Assembly: GCA_024236035.1 (NCBI GenBank)
Contig: JACKLG010000003.1
Coordinates: 1-64,000 of the forward strand
Source of the DNA: Candidatus Paracaedibacteraceae bacterium
Lineage (GTDB): Bacteria; Pseudomonadota; Alphaproteobacteria; UBA6184
Length of the DNA stretch: 64,000 nt
Direction of reading: 5' to 3'
Shown here: piece by piece, positions 35,639-44,524 of the stretch
Layout of the letters: each line of letters opens with the position of its first letter
How positions within the stretch are numbered: the first letter of the stretch is position 1
Notes under the pieces: model-generated
What the model was told of the DNA's origin: nothing
Database searches by the model: none
The model's input: the letters and a program-made list of their open reading frames with translations, nothing else
Position numbers and translations under genes: made by a program

Positions 35639-38299
35639 ATGCTTTTAAAGCTTGTACAAAAATTTTTCGGCTCAGCAAATGAGCGCTTGGTTAAGCGTTT
35701 GGGCCAAGTTGTTCAAAAGATTAATGCCCTTGAACAAAACTTCACATCACTTTCTGATTACGATTTACAACAAAAAACAGCTGAATTTAAAGATCGTTTG
35801 GAAAAAGGTGAACCTCTTGACGATATTCTTCCTGAAGCATTCGCTACAGTTCGTGAAGCTGCCCACCGCGTATTAGGCGAACGTCATTATGATGTCCAGC
35901 TAATCGGTGGTATGGTTTTACATCAAGGCATGATTTCTGAAATGCGGACAGGTGAAGGAAAAACCCTCGTTGCTACAGCTCCTGTTTACTTAAATGCACT
36001 TACAGGTAAAGGCGTACACGTTGTTACAGTAAACGACTACTTAGCAACACGAGATGCTGAGTGGATGGGCAAAATATATAAATTTTTAGGCTTAACGGTT
36101 GGATGTATTACAAACGGCATGAGCGACATGGAACGCAAAAAAGCTTATAATGCCGATATCACGTACGCAACTAATAACGAATTAGGGTTTGATTATTTAC
36201 GTGATAACATGAAGTTCTCGTTAGATGAAATGGTTCAACGCCCATTCAACTATGCAATCGTTGACGAAGTGGACAGTATCTTAGTTGACGAAGCCAGAAC
36301 TCCCCTTATTATCTCAGGCCCAGCTGAAGATTCCTCACAGTGGTATTATATTGCTAACCGATATATGTCATCTTTAACAGATACCGACTATGAAAAAGAT
36401 GAAAAAGGCAAAAATATTACGCTTACAGACGTTGGCTCCGCTAAAATTGAAGAAGCATTAGAAAGAGACGGGTTCCTAAAAGGATCCAGCTTATATGATC
36501 TTCAAAACATAAATATCGTACATCATATCAATCAAGCCTTAAAAGCACATAAAATGTTCCATCGAGACATTGATTATATCGTACGCGACGGGCAAGTACT
36601 GATTGTTGATGAATTTACAGGACGCATTATGGATGGTCGTCGCTATTCAGATGGATTACATCAAGCATTAGAAGCAAAAGAAAACGTTAATGTAGAAGTT
36701 GAAAACCAAACATTAGCATCCATTACCTATCAAAACTATTTCCGTTTATATCCTAAACTTGCAGGTATGGCTGGTACAGCAATGACAGAAGCCCAGGAAT
36801 TTGACGATATTTATAAATTAGTTGTTGTTGACATACCAACCAACAAACCGGTCACTCGTAAAGATAATGATGATGAAATCTATCGAACTAAACGTGAAAA
36901 ATTAGAAGCTATTACAAAATTAGTAAAAGAACGCACTGAAAATCAACAACCTATTCTGGTTGGTACAATCAGCATTGAAAATTCTGAAGAAGTTTCAAAA
37001 GAACTTACAAAAGCAGGGTTAAAACATAATGTATTAAATGCACGTCTCCATGACAAAGAAGCTGAAATTATCGCAGAAGCAGGATATCCAGGGGCTATTA
37101 CCGTTGCAACAAATATGGCAGGCCGTGGTACAGATATAAAGTTGGGTGGAAATTATGATGTTCATCTAAAGGCTGCTCTAGCAAAAGAAGGGCCAGTAAT
37201 CCCCGAAGCGCGCCGCAAGGAAATTGAAGCGACTGTAAAAAAAGAAATCAAAGCATTAGAAGAAAAAGTTAAAGCCGCAGGCGGCTTGTATGTCATCGGT
37301 ACTGAACGTCATGAAAGTCGACGTATTGACAATCAGCTACGTGGTCGTTCTGGGCGTCAAGGTGACCCAGGAGAGACAAAATTCTTCTTATCTTTAGAAG
37401 ACGACCTAATGCGCATTTTTGGTTCAGAACGTTTAGAATCCATGCTCGTGCGTTTAGGGCTAAAAGAAGGTGAAGCTATCACGCACCCTTGGGTAAACAA
37501 GGCCTTAGAACGAGCCCAGAAAAAAGTAGAAGCGCGCAACTATGACGTGCGTAAACACTTACTAAAATATGATGATGTAATGAATGATCAGCGCAAGGTT
37601 ATTTACGAACAACGTAAAGACGTAATGGGCGCAGAATCCATTCATGACACAATCAACGAAAACCGATTGGATCTAATTCACAAAACATTAAATGATCACA
37701 TCTCAGAATCTACTCATATTGAACAATGGGACATACCAGGATTACACCAAGAATTATTACGTTTGTTTAACGTTAATTTTCCATTAGAAGAATGGGCCCA
37801 TGAAGAAGGAGTGGGGTACAAAGAGTTTTCTAACCGTGTAGAAACTCATATTTTAAACGAATGGGAAGAAAAAGAAAAACAGTTTCCAAATGATTTACTG
37901 CATCGCGTAGAAAAAGATATCTTTTTGCATGCGATAGATCAGCTCTGGAAAGATCACTTGCACACCTTAGATTATCTTCGCACAGGCATTAATTTACGTG
38001 CATACGCTCAACGTAATCCTTTAAATGAATACAAACAAGAAGCATTTGACTTGTTCACATCTATGCTGGATCGTTTAAAAGAAAATATTATTAGCATCCT
38101 AAGCCATATGAATTTAAACTCTAATAATGAAGCCGCTCAAACGGTTCCATTAAAAAATTCTGTTTTAGAAGATGCAAATAACAATCGTCTCATGACCGAT
38201 GAAGAATTAGAGCTAATGCGAATGATCCCTCGCAATGGCCCCTGCCCTTGTGGTTCCGGTAAAAAATATAAACAATGTCATGGTAAGTTGGCGGAATAA
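35639..38299 (+). CDS. secA: Preprotein translocase ATPase SecA
   Basis: An 886-residue motor that drives Sec export. Visible are the N-terminal lipid-binding helix, Walker A MRTGEGKTLVA, DEVDSILVDEARTPLIISGP, ATNMAGRGTDIKLGG and GRSGRQGDPG. The C-terminal zinc and SecB-binding tail is CPCGSGKKYKQCHG. Length is normal. It supplies the route for the many signal-peptide proteins in this window. Confidence 0.98.
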   Translation: MLLKLVQKFFGSANERLVKRLGQVVQKINALEQNFTSLSDYDLQQKTAEFKDRLEKGEPLDDILPEAFATVREAAHRVLGERHYDVQLIGGMVLHQGMISEMRTGEGKTLVATAPVYLNALTGKGVHVVTVNDYLATRDAEWMGKIYKFLGLTVGCITNGMSDMERKKAYNADITYATNNELGFDYLRDNMKFSLDEMVQRPFNYAIVDEVDSILVDEARTPLIISGPAEDSSQWYYIANRYMSSLTDTDYEKDEKGKNITLTDVGSAKIEEALERDGFLKGSSLYDLQNINIVHHINQALKAHKMFHRDIDYIVRDGQVLIVDEFTGRIMDGRRYSDGLHQALEAKENVNVEVENQTLASITYQNYFRLYPKLAGMAGTAMTEAQEFDDIYKLVVVDIPTNKPVTRKDNDDEIYRTKREKLEAITKLVKERTENQQPILVGTISIENSEEVSKELTKAGLKHNVLNARLHDKEAEIIAEAGYPGAITVATNMAGRGTDIKLGGNYDVHLKAALAKEGPVIPEARRKEIEATVKKEIKALEEKVKAAGGLYVIGTERHESRRIDNQLRGRSGRQGDPGETKFFLSLEDDLMRIFGSERLESMLVRLGLKEGEAITHPWVNKALERAQKKVEARNYDVRKHLLKYDDVMNDQRKVIYEQRKDVMGAESIHDTINENRLDLIHKTLNDHISESTHIEQWDIPGLHQELLRLFNVNFPLEEWAHEEGVGYKEFSNRVETHILNEWEEKEKQFPNDLLHRVEKDIFLHAIDQLWKDHLHTLDYLRTGINLRAYAQRNPLNEYKQEAFDLFTSMLDRLKENIISILSHMNLNSNNEAAQTVPLKNSVLEDANNNRLMTDEELELMRMIPRNGPCPCGSGKKYKQCHGKLAE

Positions 38300-38300
38300 T

Positions 38301-38432
38301 ATGAAATATATTTTAACTTTTTTAATAATTGTATTAATTGGCGGCGGAATTGCTTTATCATTCATAGGCATCCCTGCTCCAAAATCAGACATGCGCATCC
38401 CCATTGCTATAAATGTCTCCCAAAAATCATAA
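38301..38432 (+). CDS. Tiny single-pass membrane protein between secA and xerD
   Basis: A 43-residue protein: a hydrophobic N-terminal helix (MKYILTFLIIVLIGGGIAL) is followed by IPAPKSDMRIPIAINV. A similar small protein with a GGG helix and an IPxP motif is conserved in many alphaproteobacteria; its function is unknown to me. It starts 2 bases after the secA stop with GGCGGA upstream and overlaps xerD by 20 bases, so it is probably translated in an operon. Confidence 0.6.
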   Translation: MKYILTFLIIVLIGGGIALSFIGIPAPKSDMRIPIAINVSQKS

Positions 38433-39339
38433 CCCTACTTATCCTGAGGTAGAGCATTTTTCTGAAATGCTCGCCTCAGAGGTGGGGGCGAGCTTAAACA
38501 CCATCTCGTCATATTTAAGTGATATTAATAACTTCATAACCTTTTTAAATCTAAACCAACTAAATCTTTTAACTGTTACAAAAAACCACCTTGAACACTA
38601 TATTCAATATTTAGCAGAATTAGGATTATCCGAAAGAACCAGAGCACGAAGGTTGTCGTCATTAAAAGCTTTCTATACCTTTTTAGTTCGCGAAAATAAA
38701 ATCCCTTCAAACCCAGCTAAACTAGTTGACAGGCCAAAACAAGGAAGAAAACTCCCAAAGTTTTTAGGCGAAAACGAAACAAACTTAATTATTAATGCAG
38801 CCTACACTTCAGATCATTCAGATCAATTAAGACGTATATTATTTATTGAATTACTCTATGCAACAGGCATGCGCATATCAGAGTTATTAAATCTTAAGTT
38901 GTCAGATATTCAATGGCAAGATGAATGTATCTTGATCACGCACGGAAAAGGAAACAAACAACGATTAGTCCCATTTAATCAATCAACAAAACATGCCTTA
39001 ACTCAATACATCCAATCTTTACATAAAGGCTCATCACCCTGGTTATTTCCGTCGAAACAACTAAAAAAGCCCTTAACTCGTCAGCGTTTTTTTCAACTTA
39101 TAAAAGAACTTGCAGTAGACGCTGGTATTGACCCACATAAAGTTTCGCCACATGTTATCCGTCATGCCTTTGCCACCCATTTACTTAACAATGGTGCAAA
39201 TCTAATTAATGTACAAAAATTATTAGGTCATACGGATATAACCACCACAGAAATTTACACACATATCGCTACTGAAAAATTAAAAGAAACCGTATTTAAT
39301 TACCATCCTCTTGCTTCATTACCTAAAAATAAAGGCTGA
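38413..39339 (+). CDS. xerD: Tyrosine recombinase XerD
   Basis: A 308-residue site-specific recombinase that resolves chromosome dimers at dif with its XerC partner. An N-terminal SAM-like core-binding domain precedes the catalytic domain with Arg154 (YATGMRISELL), Lys179 (HGKGNKQR), His247/Arg250 (SPHVIRHAFATHLL), His273 and Tyr282 (GHTDITTTEIYTHI). The C-terminal ATEKLK and YHPLA and the YATGMR wording favour XerD over XerC. No mobile-element context is seen. Confidence 0.9.
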   Translation: MSPKNHNPTYPEVEHFSEMLASEVGASLNTISSYLSDINNFITFLNLNQLNLLTVTKNHLEHYIQYLAELGLSERTRARRLSSLKAFYTFLVRENKIPSNPAKLVDRPKQGRKLPKFLGENETNLIINAAYTSDHSDQLRRILFIELLYATGMRISELLNLKLSDIQWQDECILITHGKGNKQRLVPFNQSTKHALTQYIQSLHKGSSPWLFPSKQLKKPLTRQRFFQLIKELAVDAGIDPHKVSPHVIRHAFATHLLNNGANLINVQKLLGHTDITTTEIYTHIATEKLKETVFNYHPLASLPKNKG

Positions 39340-39364
39340 AACACAAAATGCCCCAGCCTTTATT
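39328..39364. terminator. Bidirectional terminator between xerD and the parvulin gene
   Basis: Perfect 11-base arms at 39328-39338 and 39354-39364 (AATAAAGGCTG / CAGCCTTTATT) flank a 15-base loop, with A-rich and T-rich flanks. It overlaps the xerD stop and lies between two convergent genes, so it can serve both. Confidence 0.8.
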
Positions 39365-39381
39365 CCTAATAAAAAAGGTAA

Positions 39382-40275
39382 CTACTGTTTAACACCACCG
39401 TTAATCAAAGGCATACCTTCTTGTTTTGCTTCTTGCTCTGGTACTAATGGAACCTTATTACCACTTAAATCATAAACTTCTAATTGTCTTGACAAATCAG
39501 CTTGCACTACATTCATCATTTGGCGAGTAATGATCTGCTCTATTTGACCTGCAATTTCAGGGGAATCAATAGGAGGCACCTGCATAGGCCTACGGTTGCC
39601 CGTTTCAACCATTGAAATTATATATACGATCCCGCTGGGCGTGTTTGTCTTAATGGGTTTCGAAGCGACTCCTTCTTTACATGAAGAAAATTCAGCAATT
39701 AATTCAGCAGGAAAAGATTCTTCTGGCAAAAACCTGTCACCTATACCACCTTTATCTTTTGTGGTTTGATCAATAGAATGAACTTTTGCAAGTTCAGCAA
39801 AGCTTTCGCCTTTTTTTATTTTTCCATATACTTCATTTGCAGTTTTTTCATCTGTTAGAACAATCACTCTTGGTCTAACTTCTTTTTTATCTTTTACAGA
39901 AGCTTTTATTTGTTCATATACCATTTGACGCATTTGTGGAGTAATACGTTTGCGTGCCTCTTTTTGCATGTAATATGAACGCTTAAATTCTTCTGCGTTT
40001 AATTTTGCCACACGTTGAAATTCAGAATCAGATTCCATTCTTGAATCTTTTATTAACTTTGTCAGCATGCGTTCTTCGGCCATTTGAACCAACAAGTGCA
40101 TAAATACTTGATCTCTTGGCAATGCTTCTAATTTTAATTCTTTAATTTTCGCATCTACATCTTTTTGCGTTACAAGCTCTTTACCTTGATATTTAGCAAT
40201 ACCACTTCCATGCACCGCTGGAATAGATGTCATTAACACCATTAATACAAGGCTAAGCTTTAAATTCTTTTTCAT
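39382..40275 (-). CDS. Parvulin-type peptidyl-prolyl isomerase (SurA/PpiC-like)
   Basis: A 297-residue exported chaperone. A signal peptide (MKKNLKLSLVLMVLMTSIPAVHG) and an N-terminal helical domain precede a parvulin domain (about 140-240; VRPRVIVLTDE, SFAELAKVHSIDQTTKDKGG, FSSCKEGVASKPIKT). It isomerises prolyl bonds and helps outer-membrane proteins fold. The start is set at the internal ATG (minus strand, 40275), which has AAAGGA upstream and begins the signal; the longer frame to 40344 lacks these. Confidence 0.88.
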   Translation of the reverse strand: MKKNLKLSLVLMVLMTSIPAVHGSGIAKYQGKELVTQKDVDAKIKELKLEALPRDQVFMHLLVQMAEERMLTKLIKDSRMESDSEFQRVAKLNAEEFKRSYYMQKEARKRITPQMRQMVYEQIKASVKDKKEVRPRVIVLTDEKTANEVYGKIKKGESFAELAKVHSIDQTTKDKGGIGDRFLPEESFPAELIAEFSSCKEGVASKPIKTNTPSGIVYIISMVETGNRRPMQVPPIDSPEIAGQIEQIITRQMMNVVQADLSRQLEVYDLSGNKVPLVPEQEAKQEGMPLINGGVKQ

Positions 40276-40365
40276 TTGTTTTCCTTTGCAAATCACTTCT
40301 TTTAAAATACAATTCACTTTAAATGCTTCATTTCGATAAATCAAGAAACAAAAGGAGTCCTTTCA

Positions 40366-41112
40366 GTGGAATGGCTAGATGAAGGTCTGTTATTACGCAT
40401 TCAACCACATGGAGAATCTAATGTAATTGCAACCTTCTTTACACAATATCATGGGCTTGCTACTGGATATATCCGTACTAATAAAAAATATCCCTTACAA
40501 CAAGGAAATATTTACCACATAAAACGCAAAGCGCGCTTAGCTTCTCATTTAGGTATTTTAAACGTAGAACAACATGAAACGTTTGCCCCATTAATATATG
40601 TTGCGTTTCAATCCTCTATTAAACTGGCCTGTATTAATTCAATCCGAACCCTTTTACTTTCATGCCTTATGGAACAAGACGCTCACGATAATTTTTATGT
40701 AAACATAAAACAGAATATTCATCAAATTTGTATACATAAAAAATTAGAAAGCTACGTAAACTTTGAACAAGCACTTTTAAAACATTGTGGATTTGGTTTA
40801 GATCTCACCCGATGTGCTGTTACTAACCAAAAAGAAAACTTAACGTATGTTTCACCAAAAACAGGCAGAGCAGTAACTCAAGAAGTTGGGCTACCCTATG
40901 AACCGCAATTATTTCTCTTGCCTTCCGCAATGTATTCATCAGAAAACGACAAAAAATGGTCTAAGCAGGACATTCTAAATAGCTTAAAAATTACAGGACA
41001 TTTTCTAACACGCATGTTAACAGAACATTTAAACCGTCCACTCCCACCTGAACGAAATTACTTAATTCAACTAATCCAAAACTTAAAAGAAAAAAATGAT
41101 GAAAATAATTGA
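40366..41112 (+). CDS. recO: DNA repair protein RecO
   Basis: A 248-residue recombination mediator that loads RecA with RecR. The opening EWLDEGLLLRIQPHGESNVI and the following OB-fold with HGLATGYIR are typical. A single CGFGLDLTRCAVT region matches the zinc-site area of the family, although only part of the cysteine set is present. The start is GTG 40366 with AAAGGAG 8 bases upstream. The end overlaps the next gene by 17 bases. Confidence 0.92.
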   Translation: MEWLDEGLLLRIQPHGESNVIATFFTQYHGLATGYIRTNKKYPLQQGNIYHIKRKARLASHLGILNVEQHETFAPLIYVAFQSSIKLACINSIRTLLLSCLMEQDAHDNFYVNIKQNIHQICIHKKLESYVNFEQALLKHCGFGLDLTRCAVTNQKENLTYVSPKTGRAVTQEVGLPYEPQLFLLPSAMYSSENDKKWSKQDILNSLKITGHFLTRMLTEHLNRPLPPERNYLIQLIQNLKEKNDENN

Positions 41113-41764
41113 TCTCACCCATACATTAACACCCTCCATTCCCACTTGGGATGGCAACTGTGGTTTCCACCTAAAAACGAATCATGATTATATAGAAGAC
41201 CAAGAACAAATTACATTTAAAGTGCAGTCCATGTCTTTAAATTGTGGGATTGGCACACATGTGGATGCCCCAGCCCATTGCTTTTCTTCTTTACAATCTA
41301 TAGAACAACTGCCTTTAGAATCTTTAATTAACCCTGGCATTTTAATTGATATATCCCACCGTTCAGACGCAAATAACTTTCTGCACTCAGATGATATTTT
41401 TAACTTTGAATCAATTTACGGCCAAATACCAGAAAACAGTTGTGTATTAATCCATACAGGATGGGAACAACATTGGCCCACACCAAAATACCATAATAAC
41501 TATCAATTTCCGTATATCAGTGCCGAAGCCGCCACCCTATTAGTAACACGCAACATTAAAGCTTTAGGAATTGATACGTTATCTCCAGATCGTCCAGATA
41601 GTGGATTTCCTGTTCATGGTTTATTATTATCTAAACAAATTTTAATTATTGAAAATATTGCAAACTTAAACTTACTTCCTCCCACCAACTTTATGGTTAC
41701 CATCGCGCCCTTAAAAATTAAAGATGCAACAGAATCTCCAGTTAGAATGTGGGCAACACTTTGA
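41096..41764 (+). CDS. Cyclase-family metal-dependent hydrolase
   Basis: A 222-residue enzyme of the family that includes kynurenine formamidase and isatin hydrolase. The metal-binding motif GIGTHVDAPAH is clear, and LGIDTLSPDRPDSG is a further conserved segment. The substrate is unknown. Translation can start at either of two adjacent ATG codons (41096 or 41099), inside the end of recO. Confidence 0.85.
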   Translation: MMKIIDLTHTLTPSIPTWDGNCGFHLKTNHDYIEDQEQITFKVQSMSLNCGIGTHVDAPAHCFSSLQSIEQLPLESLINPGILIDISHRSDANNFLHSDDIFNFESIYGQIPENSCVLIHTGWEQHWPTPKYHNNYQFPYISAEAATLLVTRNIKALGIDTLSPDRPDSGFPVHGLLLSKQILIIENIANLNLLPPTNFMVTIAPLKIKDATESPVRMWATL

Positions 41765-41767
41765 TAA

Positions 41768-43522
41768 TTATTTTTTCTCAGTTTGTTGTTTCCACATTTT
41801 TGTATACATACCATTTAACGCCATTAATTCCCCGTGCGTCCCTCGCTCAATAATACTCCCCTTGTCTAAAACCAATATTTGATCAGCATGTTGTATTGTA
41901 GATAGCCTGTGTGCAATTGTAAGCGCTGTTTTTCCCTTTGAAATTTCAGTTAAATTTTGTTGAATTTCTTGTTCAGTACTACTGTCTAATGAACTAGTCG
42001 CCTCATCAAAGACCAACATTTTCGGGCTTTTTAACAGGGCTCTAGCGATAGCCACCCTTTGTTTTTCACCCCCGGATAACTTTAATCCTCTTTCCCCCAC
42101 TATCGTTTGAAGCCCTTGTGGCAACCTCCCAATAAACTCCTTTAAATGCGCACCTTTTATCGCACTTTGCACCTCGTCATCAGAGGCGTCAACTTTACCA
42201 TATCGAATGTTATATTCTAATGTATCATTAAATAATACTGTATCTTGAGGAACTACCGCAATCATGCCCCGCAATCCCAACTGAGATAATTCACGAATAT
42301 CTATACCATTTAACTTAATGGCTCCTTGGGTAACATCGTAAAACCTAAATAATAACTTTGTAATTGTAGATTTTCCTGACCCGCTCTCTCCTACCAAAGC
42401 TATGGTTTGTCCTTCTTCAATGTTAAAAGATATATTATTTAAAATAGTCCTTTCTTTAATATAAGAAAAACTAACATCCTCTACTGAAATTTTAAAATTA
42501 TCTTTCGATATTAGCTTTGGTTCTTTTATATCTTTTACGTCACTTTCAGCTTCTAATACCTCCATCATTGTACTTAACTTAAGTAATGCCTCACGTATTT
42601 CTCTATACATAAAGCCCAAGTTCCCTAATGGTATATACATCTGAATAAGGTAAGAATGAATAATTACATATTGTCCTAAGGATAAAGTATTATCCATAAC
42701 ACCTAAAGCAGCATAATACATACATGCAGTTAATCCCAAAGATGCAATAATACCCTGTATCACGTTTAATAATGCTAAAGACTCCCTCAGTTTTACAGCA
42801 GTTTTTTCAAACTTACTTAAAGTTCTGTCGTATAAATTAGATTCTACCTCTTCATTACAAAAATATTTTACCGTTTCATAATTCAGCAAGCTATCAATCG
42901 CTCTATGATTAGAATGTGCTTCTATCTGATTCCGTTCTCTTAATACACGGGTTCTATAATTGGTAATGATGTATGTACTAATAATGTATAAACTGATCGT
43001 AGCAAAAATGATTAAAAAGAAATAATAAGGAAATAAGAATAAGATTAATACCCACATAAAAAGTATTTCAACTACAGTGGGTAATAACCCATACGTGGTA
43101 AACTGTATCAACCTTTCCATTGCTTGCACGCCTTGTTCAATATACCGCGTAACTGCACCTGTTTGTCGATCTAAATGAAACCTTAAACTTAACGAATGCA
43201 AATGCCGAAATACATCTAGCGCCAACATTCTGATAGCACGATACAATACCCGCGAAAACATAACTTCTCTAAGATCATTCAGCATCGTAGAAGACAAACG
43301 CGCAAGCCCATATATTACAATCAACGTTACAACAGAAAATACTGACTGTAATGTTCCATTCATGACATCAATAGTTTTTTGAAAATAAACAGGAACATAT
43401 GCTGCAAGAATTTTAGCAAAAATGAGTAATAAAAAAGAACCGATTACTATAGCTTTTGCTTTTAAACTATGTTTTGTCCAAAAGTAGGGCAAAACCTTAG
43501 AAAGAGCATTAGAACTTCTCAT
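41768..43522 (-). CDS. Atm1/HMT-type ABC exporter (fused permease-ATPase)
   Basis: A 584-residue half-transporter: six membrane helices (about 20-310) then an ABC ATPase domain with GESGSGKST, LSGGEKQRVAIARALL and DEATSSLD. The segments AGAVTRYIEQG and NYETVKYFCNEEVE are signatures of the Atm1 group. These proteins export glutathione-linked sulfur or metal compounds for Fe-S and heavy-metal homeostasis in alphaproteobacteria and mitochondria. It follows the LdcA-like gene by 12 bases in the same direction. Confidence 0.9.
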   Translation of the reverse strand: MRSSNALSKVLPYFWTKHSLKAKAIVIGSFLLLIFAKILAAYVPVYFQKTIDVMNGTLQSVFSVVTLIVIYGLARLSSTMLNDLREVMFSRVLYRAIRMLALDVFRHLHSLSLRFHLDRQTGAVTRYIEQGVQAMERLIQFTTYGLLPTVVEILFMWVLILFLFPYYFFLIIFATISLYIISTYIITNYRTRVLRERNQIEAHSNHRAIDSLLNYETVKYFCNEEVESNLYDRTLSKFEKTAVKLRESLALLNVIQGIIASLGLTACMYYAALGVMDNTLSLGQYVIIHSYLIQMYIPLGNLGFMYREIREALLKLSTMMEVLEAESDVKDIKEPKLISKDNFKISVEDVSFSYIKERTILNNISFNIEEGQTIALVGESGSGKSTITKLLFRFYDVTQGAIKLNGIDIRELSQLGLRGMIAVVPQDTVLFNDTLEYNIRYGKVDASDDEVQSAIKGAHLKEFIGRLPQGLQTIVGERGLKLSGGEKQRVAIARALLKSPKMLVFDEATSSLDSSTEQEIQQNLTEISKGKTALTIAHRLSTIQHADQILVLDKGSIIERGTHGELMALNGMYTKMWKQQTEKK

Positions 43523-43534
43523 GTAAACACCTTA

Positions 43535-44524
43535 TTAATTAATATAAAAAGTAAGTTGATAACCACCATCTTGATCAGGGGTAATAGAAGCCTTTGCATT
43601 ATAAATCCACGGATAGTTTTTACTTCCGTGGCCAAAAATATCCGTTTTAAACACAGGAACAGCAAGATCTTTTATAAAATCATTAATTATTAACTTAGCA
43701 TCTGCATCCCAGGCAATAATGTCTCCTATGATAATAGCAATTGCCCCGGCAAGTACTTTAGTATTTTTCAGATGCTGCAATACGCGGTCTATTCGGTATC
43801 CATAACCGGATTCTTCTATAATAACAATCTTATCCTTTGCGTTAAATTGCCACGGTGTTCCAACACTTGTACTTATTAACGCAGTATTCCCTCCCGTAAG
43901 TTTTCCCTTTATGGATTGGATGGGCTTATTACCGCTTAAGAGTTTTAGTCCTTGATATGTGATAGCTTTCGCTGTTCCTGATAAAATTTTTTCCAGATAA
44001 ATAAAATTTTTTGGGTCTTCAGTCGAGTAAACAGTTTCTTTTGCTACGGCACCATGTATTGATTTCCACCCCCAGACCTGACTTACAAATAAATGTAAGG
44101 CCGTAATATCACTGTACCCAATCAACCATTTATGAACCGTAGGCTTTTGTATGTTTAATAAATATGGAATAATTCTTTCAGCCCCATATCCCCCCCTAAG
44201 GGCCCAAATTACTGAAGATGCTTTATTATCAAGAGCATGTTTCAAAAAATAAAATCTTTGCTCGTTCGTATTGGATAGATATTTGTATTTTTCATTATAT
44301 TGAAAATGAATTTTATCCCAAAGAGTTGGATATTTTGCTTGAATTGTTTTTGATTCTGCATCATCAAGCCACGATGACGGAGCCACAACAGAAATATTAC
44401 CCTCATTAATAGAACTTACAAGCCTATCAATGCTGGAGGTATTCTGGTTGTTTTGCTCGCACCCCGCCAAACAGCATAGAGCAATTACAGATAAAAATTT
44501 ATTTAATTTCAACCGTTTGACCAT
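43535..44524 (-). CDS. LD-carboxypeptidase (peptidase S66) lipoprotein
   Basis: A 329-residue protein of the LdcA family that trims D-Ala from murein tetrapeptides by cutting an L,D bond. Motifs are SVVAPSSWLDD near the start, WALRGGYGAERIIPYL, GYSDITAL with the nucleophile Ser, EESGYGYRIDR and FGHGSKNYPW (Glu and His). Unlike the cytoplasmic E. coli enzyme it begins with a lipoprotein signal ending LAGC, so it should sit on a membrane in the periplasm. Its start overlaps the end of the htrA-like gene by 26 bases. Confidence 0.88.
   Translation of the reverse strand: MVKRLKLNKFLSVIALCCLAGCEQNNQNTSSIDRLVSSINEGNISVVAPSSWLDDAESKTIQAKYPTLWDKIHFQYNEKYKYLSNTNEQRFYFLKHALDNKASSVIWALRGGYGAERIIPYLLNIQKPTVHKWLIGYSDITALHLFVSQVWGWKSIHGAVAKETVYSTEDPKNFIYLEKILSGTAKAITYQGLKLLSGNKPIQSIKGKLTGGNTALISTSVGTPWQFNAKDKIVIIEESGYGYRIDRVLQHLKNTKVLAGAIAIIIGDIIAWDADAKLIINDFIKDLAVPVFKTDIFGHGSKNYPWIYNAKASITPDQDGGYQLTFYIN

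Noticed and set aside
38235..38300. Longer version of the tiny membrane protein reaching into secA
   Set aside because: The added residues are an out-of-frame reading of the SecA zinc tail; ATG 38301 has its own ribosome site.
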